This document shows positions 26,448 through 36,055 of a DNA stretch of 64,000 nt, piece by piece. Origin of the DNA: CAVWCQ01 sp963753545 (GTDB lineage: Bacteria > Chloroflexota > Anaerolineae > Aggregatilineales > Aggregatilineaceae); contig CAVWCQ010000002.1 of NCBI GenBank assembly GCA_963753545.1, positions 62,001-126,000 of the forward strand, in the 5' to 3' direction. Position 1 is the stretch's first letter. Each line of letters begins with the position of its first letter. The position numbers and the translations under genes are program-made. Under the pieces are notes generated by a model. It did no database searches. It saw nothing but the letters and a program-made list of their open reading frames with translations, and was not told the origin of the DNA.

Positions 26448-27633
26448 TTACGAAGCGATGCTCACCGCGTACAGCTTGCCATCCAACCCGCCGAAGTACA
26501 CGACACCATCGACAACGGCAGGTGAAGATTCCACGCCGCCCATAACTGCCGTGCTCGTATCAATCGAGTCACCGATCTCGACGCGCCACAGGGCCTGATC
26601 GGTTTTCACGTGCGCGCCACCTTCCCCGGCATGAACGTCGATGGCGTAGAAGCCGCCCGGCTCACCGCTGAAGGACATGCTGCCCATATAGACCACGCCG
26701 TCGGCAACGGCAGGCGATGAGAAGGCAAGGCCGCTGGTATCAAAGTCCCAGACCCGCTCACCTGTCGCTGGTATCCAGTGCATAGAGGCGATAATCCATC
26801 GAACTGCCGACGAAGATCATACCTTCTGCCAGGGCGGGGGTGGACTCGACCCATTCCTTACTATAGTAGAAGCTCCAAATCTTCTCACCCGTGCTAGCAT
26901 TGATGCCATACATATTCTGATCGCGTCCGCCTGCAAAGACCACGCCATCGGCGACAATGGGCGACGAATTGATCTTGATGTACTTGTGTGCCATGTCGAA
27001 CTGCCATTTTTCCGTGCCGCTCTGGATATCAATCGCGTAGAGATGGCCGTCCCAACTGCCCGCGTAGAGCGTGCCATCAGCAACGGCTGGCGTCGTACGG
27101 ATGCGGCCCTCGGTCTGGAAGGTCCAGACCACAGCGCCCGTCTCAGCGTTCAGGGCGTAGACGTTCCCATCCGTGCTGCCAACATAAACGGTGCCATCGA
27201 CCACCATTGGGGAAGACTGCTGGTAATCCCAGTTGGACGAGACAGCATCGGGATAGAGACGCGGCTCAACCGCATTGCCGATATCCACGCTCCATACCTG
27301 TTCGCCCGTCTTAGCATCCAGTGTATAGAGGAAGCCATCATCGCTGGCAAAGAAAACGCGCCCATCCACGACTGCCGGACGGCAGCGAATGATGCCGCCT
27401 GTCTCGAATTTCCATTGGAGTGAGCCGGACTGAGTATCAACGGCATAGAGGTTAAAGTCGTCGCTGCCGACATAAACAACGCCATTGTTCACGGCTGGCG
27501 AGGACCACACCGCGCCTTCGGTCTGGAATGTCCATAGGGGTGTACGCACGGGGGCCTCCTCTGCCGCGCTGATCGAGCAAATGCCGAACAGCAGAATGAT
27601 GAGTATGGAAATACTGGTGACTTGTTTGAACAT
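26448..27633 (-). CDS. Secreted PQQ-like beta-propeller repeat protein, one frameshift
   Basis: A signal peptide (hydrophobic ISILIILLFGICSISA, cut near AEE) is followed by about eight repeats of the type 'SSPAVVDGVVYVGS.DG.LYALD..TG...W.F'. These form a PQQ/BamB-like eight-bladed propeller on the outer face of the membrane. No enzyme residues are evident, so a scaffold or polymer-binding role is possible. The frame changes near 26775-26780; removing one base gives YALDPATGERVWDF and 394 residues. I choose the ATG at 27633 because AAAGGGG lies 5-9 bases upstream. It appears to be monocistronic. Confidence 0.85.
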
Positions 27634-27662
27634 CGTTTTCCCCTTTGTCAAAAACGAACGGA

Positions 27663-27941
27663 CTACCGAATCGTGTTTTCGCCCGCTGGTGGTTTTCCCA
27701 GGTAACGAACCAGCAGCAGCGGCAGGCCCAGGTCCCGGATGCGGACCAGCAGACCATGCAGAGCCGCTTGATCCTTGACCAGCCCGGTGAGGGTGGTGGT
27801 CGATGGCCCGCCATCGATGCTGGTCACGGTAAGCGTCAGATCGTCAAACCAGGATGACCAACTGGCGTCGAGCCGCCCTTGCACTTGAATCTGGTAAAAG
27901 ACAGGTTGATCGAGCCGCAGCGGAAATTGTCCATTCTGCAT
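27663..27941 (-). CDS. Small conserved protein typical of LuxR/MalT neighbourhoods
   Basis: A 92-residue protein with YQIQVQGRLDASWSSWFDDLTL, a short variable part and TTLTGLVKDQAALHGLLVRI, then RDLGLPLLLVRY. From general knowledge this pattern recurs in Chloroflexota, often beside MalT-type LuxR regulators, but no function is established. It lacks signal peptide and membrane segments. It lies 101 bases downstream of the LuxR gene on the same strand and has GAGGA before the ATG, so it may be expressed with the regulator. Confidence 0.75.
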   Translation of the reverse strand: MQNGQFPLRLDQPVFYQIQVQGRLDASWSSWFDDLTLTVTSIDGGPSTTTLTGLVKDQAALHGLLVRIRDLGLPLLLVRYLGKPPAGENTIR

Positions 27942-28042
27942 AGGCGTCCTCGCGGTAAAAACACAATTCCATATGCCACCAGTGTACCGGAGGGGATAGT
28001 GGTTCTTTGTTATCCCAAAGGAGTATTCAGGAGGAGTATTTT

Positions 28043-30693
28043 CTAGTCCAGCAGCCCCAACTCGCGGGCGCGGATGGCGGCTCTTGCCCGGCTGGGTACA
28101 TCCAGTTTTTCGAGGATATGAGCAACGTGTTTTTTCGCGGTATTCACCGTCACAACCAGTTTTTCGGCAATCTCAGCATTCGACGCTCCTGCCGCTAACA
28201 GGCGCAGCACTTCTAACTCGCGCTGGCTTAACGGTTCGAGCCAGGGTTCTGACGGGCGCAGAACGGGCTGTTCCCAACAGGCCAGCAGCCTGCCAATCCG
28301 ATCATCTTCGCTGCTCATTTTTTGCAGTAGATCGCGCATCAGCGCGCCTTCGTTCACAAAGAGGCGCACATAGCCGCCCGGTTCGGCTAAAACGAGCGCC
28401 TGTTTCAGCGCCAGCCGCGTTTCGGCAGCATCGCCCTGCACATGCAGCGCCAACGCGCGCAGCATCCACATCTCCACCAACGCTTCAATCCAGCCCTTTT
28501 CCTCGAAGGTGGGCCTCACCTGCTCCAGACAGCGCAGCAAAGGCGTCAGATCGGGTTCGCCTGATGCCCGACGTTGGGCGATCATCACGCGGGCCAGCGT
28601 CGCGGTCTCCGTCCAATCTTTTTCCGGGCTGAGGGGGCGACCCTCCGCCCACTGCCCCGCAGCATCGAGTTTTCCCTGCATCAGCCACAGCCGCGCGCGG
28701 TGTGCCGCCACAAAAGCGCTCATCTCTGGCAGTATCTTCTCGTGATCAGCGGGAAACTCTATCCCCTCCATTTCGCCGCGTGCCAGTCGTAAATAGGCCA
28801 GTCCCATCTGTCCATAAACATCGGCCCCGGCTACCAGCGCCATCTGGCTCAACCACAATCCCTTGCTCAAAACAGACTCGGCGGCATCCAGGTCGTTCCA
28901 TTCCAATAGAATGTGGCCCAGAGCCACAGAGACTCGCCCGGCATAGGGAAACGAATCTCCGCCCAGTTCGGCGAGCGCTTCCCGGCACAGGGCCGCCGCT
29001 TCGACCAGCCGTCCCCTCCGCCGCAGCAAAAAGCTCTGATATTCCACTGCTGAGTAGGCATTTAAGAGATCGCCGCAGGCCGCCCCAATTTGCCGCGCCT
29101 GGGTGAAAGCTTCATAGGCGGCATCTTCATTGCCCATCAAGAGATAGGATAGGCCCAGGTTGTTGGTCAGGCCGCTGCGCAGGCGCAGAAAATTCGGATC
29201 AGCGCCCAATTCTCCATCAGGAGAACCAGCAGGGGGCAGCGTTGCCAGGGCAGCCAGTGCCAGATCAATGATCTGCTGCGGTGAATCGTGTCGCCACAGG
29301 GCCAGATAGGCTCGCGACAGCGCGATAAAACTGTGTGCAATGTCGTAGGGTTTTGGGCTGGCAATTTCTATCGCTCTGTTCAGCCACTGTTCCGCCAGAT
29401 CCAGGCCCTGTCCCGCATGCCCAATGGTATTGGCGTAAACCGCGCATAACAGCGCCCGCCCCTTGATCACCGTCTCCGGCAGCGCTTGCAGCCAGCGGTG
29501 GACGAGCATCGTCTCGCTGCGAAAAAACATCGTCAGGATATGCCGCTCCAGCAAATCCGCAGCAAGCGCAAAATCAGGGGCATCCAGGGCCAGAGAAATC
29601 GCTTCGGTGATGAAGCCTTCGCGCTCATACCAGCCGCATGCCCGTTGAATGAGAGCCAGCCGTGTTTCCAGCCGCTCCGCCTGGCACAGACGCCGGTAGA
29701 GCAGATCGCAAACAGGTGATGGTAGCGGTACCAGGTGCGCCGGTTGTCCAGCGGCACAATGAACAGATTGGCCTGTTCCAAATGGTGCAGCAGCGCTTGT
29801 GCATTCTCGATTCCGGTCACCGCTTCGCATAGCGGCCCGCACATCCGGTCAAGAATAGACGTTTGCAGCAAAAAGTTCTGAATCTGAGGAGACTGCTGCT
29901 GTAGTACTTCTTCGAGAAGATAATCCACCACATAACGATCATCTCCCGCGAACGCCTTTACAAACGCATGGCGATCCGCCTGCTGGCGCAGCGACAAAGC
30001 GGCGAGCTGCAAACCGACGATCCACCCCTCGGTGCGCTGCTCCAAAATGTGCACATCTTCTGCCGATAGGTTCAGATCATTGACTGCATTTAAAAAAGTA
30101 GAGGCCTCGGCCAGGGAAAAGCGCAGATCTGCTGTCCGTGTTTCCAGAATCTGAGCCTGACCTCGGCGGCGTGAGAGGGCCAGGGGCGGATCGGCGCGGG
30201 TTGTTATGACAAGACGCATCCGGGGCGGCAGGTGATCCAAAAAAAAGTTGAGACTGTCATGGATCGTGTCATTGTCGATCAGGTGATAATCATCCAGCAC
30301 CAGGATCAGCGGCAGGGGGAGAGTGACCAGATCATTGATCAGCGACGTGATGAGCGGCTTAAGCGATGGAACCTGCGGTCCCTCCAGGGCGGCTTGCATG
30401 GTCCGGCCAAGCAACTCATCCTTTGTTTGCAGCGCCGCGATCACATAGCGCCAAAAATGTGCCGGGTCGTTATCATCCTGATCCAGAGACAGCCACGCCG
30501 CAGGCTGGTCCAAATGCCACAGCCACTCGGCCACGAGAGTCGTTTTACCAAATCCCGCCGGGGCGGAAAGGAGGATTAGTTTGTGCGGTCCAGACAGCGC
30601 CTCATCAAGCTGTTTGATCAGGTGGGGCCGTGCCACCAGATCCGATCGAGCCGGAGGGATATAAAGTTTTGTAACTAACAGCGGGCCAGACAT
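28043..30693 (-). CDS. MalT-type LuxR transcriptional regulator, one frameshift
   Basis: A large STAND-class ATP-binding regulator. The N-terminus KLYIPPARSDLVARPHLIKQLD is followed by Walker A SAPAGFGKTTL and Walker B LILVLDDYHLI, then a winged-helix and TPR-like sensor region. The C-terminal LuxR helix-turn-helix begins LSQRELEVLRLLAAGASNAEIA. The frame breaks near 29704-29710; restoring one missing base gives HHLFADLLYRRL and an 883-residue protein of typical length. The signal it senses is unknown. It is followed by the small DQAALHGLL protein. Confidence 0.88.
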
Positions 30694-30711
30694 GGCGCTC
30701 TCAAAACGTGC

Positions 30712-31168
30712 TCACGAAGCAGCATCCCGTATTTCCTGCTGATGTTCACGCTCATGGATGATCAGCCGTTCCACCAGATGGGCCACAGTCCCGGATTCGC
30801 CCCAGGGATACACAATGGTACTGTCAAACTGGTATCCCGGAACTTCCCGCAGTACGGCAGTCAGATCACTATGGGCCTGCTGCCACTCAGCATAAATTTC
30901 CGCATAAGACCAGTCTCGACGCCGTTCATAGGCCTGCTGGTTATACGTATCCCGTTTATAACCTGCAATCCGGTATTCTTCCCCTTGCAGCCAGGCTTGC
31001 AATGCCGCCGTGCGCTCCTCATACCAGACCGCCAGGTGCCCCAGAATATCCTGCAACCGCCACCCCAGAATCCGGATGAACGATCAGTTCGGGATCGAGA
31101 CCGTCAATCGTAGCCGTCAGTTCCGCATACACACGGTTGAGCTGATCGATCAGTAGATTTTTCCAGTC
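30712..31168 (-). CDS. DinB/ClbS-like protein, one frameshift
   Basis: A four-helix-bundle protein of the DinB/YfiT superfamily: LLIDQLNRVYAELTATIDGLD, then WRLQDILGHLAVWYEERTAALQAWL with a metal-type His, and IIHEREHQQEI near the C-terminus. Members include ClbS-like colibactin hydrolases and thiol transferases; the activity here is unknown. The frame breaks near 31068; GATTCTGGGGTGGCGG reads continuously if one G is removed (DSGWRLQDI), giving 151 residues. I choose GTG at 31168, with AGGGGAG upstream. It ends 18 bases before the LuxR gene and may share its transcript. Confidence 0.78.
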
Positions 31169-31354
31169 CACCTGTTTCTCCCCTGTCTCAAGCAGACTTC
31201 CCATGCAGCCCTAAGTATAGTCGTTGTCCACCTGCACGAAAAACGACCCGTATTTCAATTTGGTAACATGTTTTGACAAACATGCCATTGGCTTGTTAAG
31301 TCCCTGTGACAGCGAACTGGTAAAGTAACAGCAGAACGAAAGTGACGCTCCCCA

Positions 31355-31663
31355 CAGCTCAAGCTGAGGGCTTCTGCCGCACGCTTGACCTTACCCAGAC
31401 CGAAGCCGGAGCAGAGGGTCTACGTTCCGCGACAAGGACTCGTCCAGTCCAGGAAGGATTTCTCTCTTTGGTTGGTTCAGATTTTACGGGGCGACCTCTT
31501 CGCCCCAACTGCCGATCTGCAATTGTTAAAGAGCCGTGCTGCACCAACGTTGAGGCTATGCTCCTTCTGTCGTTTAAGGTGCAGTCGTATTGTATGCCTA
31601 GTGTAGCGCAGTGTCGTAGCCAAGGCACACCTTCTATCCTCCTAGCTCAAGCTAGGGGCTTTA
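31355..31663 (+). mobile_element. Possible IS200/IS605-type remnant lacking a transposase
   Basis: Two related short palindromes flank about 310 bases of apparently noncoding DNA: CAGCT-CA-AGCTG (31355-31366) and CCTAGCT-CA-AGCTAGG (31641-31656). Each is followed within a few bases by GGGCTT. This style of imperfect subterminal hairpin, without target-site inverted repeats, is characteristic of IS200/IS605 elements. No tnpA or tnpB coding sequence is visible. It could be a nonautonomous derivative or a decayed end, possibly including part of a guide-type RNA. Evidence is structural only. Confidence 0.35.
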
Positions 31664-31703
31664 CGGCGCTTTCTCGGTAAACCACTATTTTAGGAGGTAT
31701 CTG

Positions 31704-32288
31704 ATGAAACTCAGTCGATTGTTAGTAGCGGTCCTTACCACTGTGATGCTGTTTGTTACTCTAAATCCAGTTTCGGCGCAGGGCACATCCCGCCAGCAGC
31801 CCAATCTGGGTGTTATCGTGCTGCCTTTTAGCCTCTCGCCAAGCGGCGGGGTGCGCGTGCTTGGCGTCAAACCGGACAGCCCGGCAGCCAAAGCAGGGAT
31901 TCGCCCGTTTGATGTGATCAAAGCGGTGAATGGACATGCCGTCAACGCCCACAATTTTGAAGCAGAGCTTGCCAAGGTCGCATCAGGCGACACAATTACC
32001 CTGTCGGTTCTGCGCAACCACACCACGGTTGATCTACAGGCCGTTCTTGCCGATAAACCGGCCCCCAAAATGAGCCTTCAGCTCAGCAGCGATCAGGCCC
32101 TCAGAAATCTTCTTCAGGGAACGCCCCTCAGCCGTTTGATGCACCAGAACTCTCAAAGCGCGCTGCAATCGAGAATGCAATCCTTCATGGCACCCAACAA
32201 CAGCCAGCAGCCTCCTTCAAAACTGCAATGGCCGTTCCGGCTGCCTCTACCAAATTTGTCTAAGATCACGGCTAAACCCATCTTATAA
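31704..32288 (+). CDS. Secreted PDZ-domain protein
   Basis: A 194-residue protein with signal peptide MKLSRLLVAVLTTVMLFVTL ending near VSAQG. A PDZ domain at about residues 32-110 contains GVRVLGVKPDSPAAKAGIRPFDVIKAVNG. The C-terminal 85 residues are Gln/Ser/Pro-rich and look disordered. It lacks protease residues. A strong AGGAGGT precedes the ATG. It begins a plus-strand group with a HEAT-repeat protein, a two-component system and HtrA, suggesting a role in envelope protein quality control. The function is inferred only from context. Confidence 0.78.
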   Translation: MKLSRLLVAVLTTVMLFVTLNPVSAQGTSRQQPNLGVIVLPFSLSPSGGVRVLGVKPDSPAAKAGIRPFDVIKAVNGHAVNAHNFEAELAKVASGDTITLSVLRNHTTVDLQAVLADKPAPKMSLQLSSDQALRNLLQGTPLSRLMHQNSQSALQSRMQSFMAPNNSQQPPSKLQWPFRLPLPNLSKITAKPIL

Positions 32289-32305
32289 TATAAAGGAGTG
32301 TTCGC

Positions 32306-32360
32306 ATGAGACAAACGCCCGGTAACAAAGCCGGGCGTCTGTTACCTCCAGGAGAATCGG
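32306..32360 (+). other. GC hairpin between the PDZ and HEAT genes, with a possible short ORF
   Basis: ACGCCCGG (32315-32322) and CCGGGCGT (32331-32338) form an 8-bp stem without a U run, so it may be an RNA processing or partial termination site. A 38-codon ORF starts with ATG at 32306 after AAAGGAG and runs to 32422, overlapping the start of the next gene. It has no recognisable features and may be chance. Confidence 0.35.
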
Positions 32361-32972
32361 ATGTTAAAAGCGCTTCTGTTGCCTGTGCTGATGGTGGTTT
32401 CCTTTTTGGCCGTGAAACTTAAGCAGCGGACCAAACATATCATGGCGCGGAGAACACACTCTCGAACGCCACGACCCGCTAATCTGATCGCTGCTCTCTC
32501 CCATCCGAACTGGCGTATCCGTCTCCATGCCGTCCAGACGCTTGGACAGGTTCAGGATATCAATCTGCTGCCCCATTTTTTAGCTGCTATGTCGGACAAG
32601 GATCATGATGTGCGCGTGGCCGCCCAGCAGGCATTAGAACAAATCGGCCCGGCTGCTTATCCGGGATTGGCGGAAATCGTGGTTAGCGGGCCGGTTGAAG
32701 CGCGCCAATGTGCTGTCGAAACGCTGGGGCGTTTGGGAGGCAAAGAAGCGCTGCCTCCGCTCTTGAGCGGGTTAAAAGATATCAGCATGTGGGTGCGCGC
32801 TCCCGCTGCCAGGGCGCTGGGAGAGTTGGGGCATGCCGAGGCCGTTCCGCATCTGGTCGAAGTGCTCCGCGATCAGGATCGGCAGGTGCGCCAATGTGCA
32901 GCCGACGCTCTGACTCGTATCGGCACGCCGGACGCACTCCAGGCTTTAGAGGACTTCTCTGCATCCCATTGA
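32361..32972 (+). CDS. HEAT-repeat protein with N-terminal membrane anchor
   Basis: A 203-residue protein. Residues 3-19 (KALLLPVLMVVSFLAVK) are hydrophobic and may anchor it. From residue 40 there are about five HEAT/PBS-lyase-like repeats of 30-31 residues, for example VRVAAQQALEQIGPAAYPGL and VRQCAADALTRIGTPDAL. Such repeats mediate protein-protein binding. A good AGGAG precedes the ATG. It is located between the secreted PDZ protein and the response regulator. The partner is unknown. Confidence 0.82.
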   Translation: MLKALLLPVLMVVSFLAVKLKQRTKHIMARRTHSRTPRPANLIAALSHPNWRIRLHAVQTLGQVQDINLLPHFLAAMSDKDHDVRVAAQQALEQIGPAAYPGLAEIVVSGPVEARQCAVETLGRLGGKEALPPLLSGLKDISMWVRAPAARALGELGHAEAVPHLVEVLRDQDRQVRQCAADALTRIGTPDALQALEDFSASH

Positions 32973-33098
32973 ATGGGATGTAGCGATGGATATTGGACTG
33001 GTCGAAATACGGGTTGTGATGTGGGTCGTCGGGCTGAATTGACAATCCATCTTCAGAAAATGACGATAACCAGCCCACACCCTGATTGGGGGAGAGCG

Positions 33099-33815
33099 AT
33101 GAGTGTAGACACCAAAATACTGCTGGTCGATGATGAAAGTGCAATCACGAGCAACCTGGCTCCATTTTTGGAACGGGCTGGTTTTGATGTTGAGGTTGCC
33201 GAAGATGGCGAAACGGGACTGCAATCGGTCACCAACTTCAAACCCAATCTCATTGTCCTTGATGTCCTGATGCCGCGTATGAATGGGCGCGAAGCGCTGC
33301 GCAGGCTGCGCCAATCAGGAGATTGGACACCTGTCATTCTTCTGACGCGCATCGGTGATGCGGTTGAGCGGGCGATGGCCCTGGAAGAAGGGGCTGATGA
33401 TTATCTGAACAAGCCCTTCGATCCCCATGAACTCATTGCTCGCATTCGCACGGTCCTGCGCCGGGCACGCCCTGGCCTTCCCTCGCTCTCGGCAACGTCA
33501 CGGCTGATGAGCGGCGATATCACCCTGGATCGCTCGGCGCGCCGCGTCCGCCTGTCGGGGCGAGAAGTCCCCCTGACACCGAAGGCGATCAATCTGCTGG
33601 AATACATGATGACGCATCCCGACGAGTTGATCACGCGTGAACGTCTGCTGGATGCCGTGTGGGGTTGGGATTATCCAGCGGGAATCCGTACCGTAGACAC
33701 GCGTATTGCCGAGCTGCGCAAGGTGCTCAACGATGACGCAAGCAAACCCCATTATATAGAGACCGTGCCCGGTGAGGGGTACCGCTTTATCAGCCCGGTT
33801 GAAGCGGCACTATGA
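33099..33815 (+). CDS. OmpR/PhoB-family response regulator
   Basis: A 238-residue two-component regulator. The receiver domain has the acidic pair VDDE, the phosphoacceptor in LIVLDVLMPRMNG, and Lys in NKPFDPHEL. The C-terminal winged helix includes VPLTPKAINLLEYMM and IRTVDTRIAELRKVL with EGYRF at the end. I start at the ATG at 33099, which follows GGGGGAGAG; an upstream in-frame start would add 42 residues unlike any receiver. Its stop overlaps the kinase start as ATGA. It probably controls the nearby htrA-type gene, by analogy with envelope-stress systems. Confidence 0.93.
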   Translation: MSVDTKILLVDDESAITSNLAPFLERAGFDVEVAEDGETGLQSVTNFKPNLIVLDVLMPRMNGREALRRLRQSGDWTPVILLTRIGDAVERAMALEEGADDYLNKPFDPHELIARIRTVLRRARPGLPSLSATSRLMSGDITLDRSARRVRLSGREVPLTPKAINLLEYMMTHPDELITRERLLDAVWGWDYPAGIRTVDTRIAELRKVLNDDASKPHYIETVPGEGYRFISPVEAAL

Positions 33816-34735
33816 AACAGCCGTTGTGGATTACGGTTATTTTGCCTGTTGGCCTCAGCCTGCTCATTCTGTCGCTGATGGCGAAGGGCCTTCTCAAAGA
33901 TCCGGTCACCGATATCGAAATTCCTGCGGGATTGATCATCGTCTTAATCGGCGCGCTGCTGTCAGGCATGATCGTGCTGAACCTGCTGGGCCAGCGTTGG
34001 CGCGGCGCGCTCTATGAACAAAACATGATCCGTGCCCGTGCCGAAACCGCCGCCGAACACCGCCGCTTTTTGAACCGGCTTGATCATGAGCTTAAAAATC
34101 CGCTGATGGCTATCCGGGCAGGGCTGGCTAACCTGGCAGGCACCACCGATCCAGCGGAGCGAAACCGGGTTCTGGCGAGTGTCAACTCGCAAATCCAGCG
34201 GTTAAGCCATCTGATCACGGACCTGCGTAAAGTAGCGGAAATTGGCACCCGCTCACTCGATGCTTCCCCGGTGAATGTAGAGGAACTTCTCCGGGAGATT
34301 TTCGCTATAGCCCAGGACGATCCTGAGGCCAGTTCGCGGCAGTTGACGCTTAACCTGCCACACCCTCTGCCGCTCATCAACGGCGACGCCGATTTGCTGC
34401 TGCTGGCACTCCACAATCTGGTGGGCAACGCTCTCAAGTTCACGCGGCCCGGCGATCAGGTTCAGATCAGCAGTTCCGTAGTAGGAGATATTGTCCTGAT
34501 CGAGGTGTGTGATACAGGGCCGGGCATCCCCGAAGCGGACCAGGTCCACATCTGGGAGGAACTCTACCGGGGGCGAAATGCGCAGGGCACGGCGGGCAGC
34601 GGGATCGGATTGGCACTGGTCCATGCCATTGTCGAGCACCACCACGGCCAGGCATCATTCCGCAGCACATCCGGCCAGGGCACGGTTGTTACCCTTCAAT
34701 TTCCCGTAGCGCGCCCTGTTGTTTCCACTCTGTAA
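33812..34735 (+). CDS. Sensor histidine kinase
   Basis: A 307-residue kinase with two transmembrane segments near residues 7-25 and 40-60, enclosing a very short external loop. The H box is LNRLDHELKNPLMAI with phosphorylated His in DHELKNP. The ATPase domain has NLVGNALKFT, DTGPGIPE and GSGIGLALVHAIVE. The tiny extracytoplasmic loop suggests sensing within the membrane or through a partner such as the neighbouring PDZ or HEAT proteins. Translationally coupled to the response regulator by the 4-base overlap. Confidence 0.93.
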   Translation: MKQPLWITVILPVGLSLLILSLMAKGLLKDPVTDIEIPAGLIIVLIGALLSGMIVLNLLGQRWRGALYEQNMIRARAETAAEHRRFLNRLDHELKNPLMAIRAGLANLAGTTDPAERNRVLASVNSQIQRLSHLITDLRKVAEIGTRSLDASPVNVEELLREIFAIAQDDPEASSRQLTLNLPHPLPLINGDADLLLLALHNLVGNALKFTRPGDQVQISSSVVGDIVLIEVCDTGPGIPEADQVHIWEELYRGRNAQGTAGSGIGLALVHAIVEHHHGQASFRSTSGQGTVVTLQFPVARPVVSTL

Positions 34736-34831
34736 CATGGTATTCCGAGATCGCCATAGATTTGACCCACATCCATAACACTCGGCTGCTATGCTCGTAT
34801 ATAGACAACCGAGAAAGGAAGTGTGGGTAAC

Positions 34832-35968
34832 ATGTTCAGAATGCGTTCTCTATTGGTCCTGATGTTTGCTAGCCTGATTTTGGTAGCGCTGGGAGCGGGG
34901 TTAGCGCTTGGCTTTTCCCAACCCTCGCGGGCCGATGCCCTTGCGCCGCATGCGGTCCCCAAAACCGAATCTGAGGCATTGTTCGAGCAGGTCTATAACA
35001 ATGTGAGTCCCTCCGTAGTGTCGATCAATGTGGTTGCCACCCAACCCGGCAGCTTTTTCAGCCCCCAAACGACAGTGACAGGCACAGGCTCCGGTTTTGT
35101 CGTAGACAACCAGGGCGATATTGTGACCAACAATCATGTCGTTGATGGTGCAACGGATATCGAGGTGAATTTTGTGGACGGTACGATTGCCCGCGGCACG
35201 GTAGTCGGGACGGACCCGAACTCGGATCTGGCTGTAGTCAAGGTCGATCTGCCTTCCGAGCAGCTTCACCCCGTCCAGTTTGCTGATTCCGCTTCGCTGG
35301 ATATCGGGCAGACCGTCCTGGCTATCGGCAGCCCCTTTGGCGAGCGTTGGACGCTCACATCAGGCATTATCAGCGGTTTGGGCCGGACGATTTCTGGGCT
35401 GAACAGCTTTTCCATTGGCGGCGTGATTCAAACCGATGCAGCGATCAATCCGGGCAACAGCGGTGGCCCGCTGCTGGACCTCGATGGTCACGTAATCGGC
35501 GTCAACTCACAGATCATGAGCGAATCGCGCAGCAGTGCGGGTGTGGGCTTCGCCATCCCCAGCAATCTGGTGCAGCGTGTGATGCAGGAATTGATCGCCA
35601 ATGGTCAGGTCGATTACAGCTATCTCGGCATCGAAGGTGGGGATATGAGTCTGGCGATCATGGATGCCCTCCATTTGCCCGACAACCAGCAGGGTGTCAT
35701 TGTTACCCAGGTCGTTCCCGGTGGTCCAGCCGATCAGGCAGGCGTGAAAGATGCCTCGATCAGCCAGAACAGCGGGCAAACGAAGCTTGAGAATGCTGAT
35801 ATTATCACGGCGATTGATGGGACACCCGTCAATGGCATGGAATCGCTGATCACCTATCTGGCCAACAACACCGCGCCCGGCCAAAAAGTCACGTTGACCG
35901 TCCTTCGTGATGGCCAGGAGCAGGATCTGACAGCAACCCTGGCTGCGCGGCCCGCATCCGCCAACTAG
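34832..35968 (+). CDS. HtrA/DegP-type serine protease with PDZ domain
   Basis: A trypsin-fold protease anchored or secreted by an N-terminal hydrophobic segment (LLVLMFASLILVALGAGLAL). Catalytic residues are His in TNNHVVDG, Asp in NSDLAVVKV and Ser in NPGNSGGPL. A C-terminal PDZ domain (GVIVTQVVPGGPADQAGV) completes the HtrA layout. It degrades misfolded exported proteins in the family. I prefer the ATG at 34832 to the in-frame GTG at 34823, which sits too close to the AAAGGAAG site. Monocistronic, with a strong terminator, just behind a two-component system that may regulate it. Confidence 0.93.
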   Translation: MFRMRSLLVLMFASLILVALGAGLALGFSQPSRADALAPHAVPKTESEALFEQVYNNVSPSVVSINVVATQPGSFFSPQTTVTGTGSGFVVDNQGDIVTNNHVVDGATDIEVNFVDGTIARGTVVGTDPNSDLAVVKVDLPSEQLHPVQFADSASLDIGQTVLAIGSPFGERWTLTSGIISGLGRTISGLNSFSIGGVIQTDAAINPGNSGGPLLDLDGHVIGVNSQIMSESRSSAGVGFAIPSNLVQRVMQELIANGQVDYSYLGIEGGDMSLAIMDALHLPDNQQGVIVTQVVPGGPADQAGVKDASISQNSGQTKLENADIITAIDGTPVNGMESLITYLANNTAPGQKVTLTVLRDGQEQDLTATLAARPASAN

Positions 35969-35990
35969 GATATAGCTCCTCCTTGAAAGT

Positions 35991-36031
35991 CCAGGCGCTG
36001 AAAGTTACTTTCAGCGCCTGGATGCTTTTTT
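35991..36031 (+). terminator. Strong intrinsic terminator after the htrA-type gene
   Basis: CCAGGCGCTGAAAG (35991-36004) pairs perfectly with CTTTCAGCGCCTGG (36008-36021), loop TTA, followed by ATGCTTTTTT. Confidence 0.85.
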
Positions 36032-36055
36032 AGCCGCAGAGTCTGCTTCTTTCTT

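Noticed and set aside
31342..31680. 112-codon plus-strand and 89-codon minus-strand frames in the IS605-like region
   Set aside because: No ribosome sites and no family resemblance; the region is better explained by paired palindromes.
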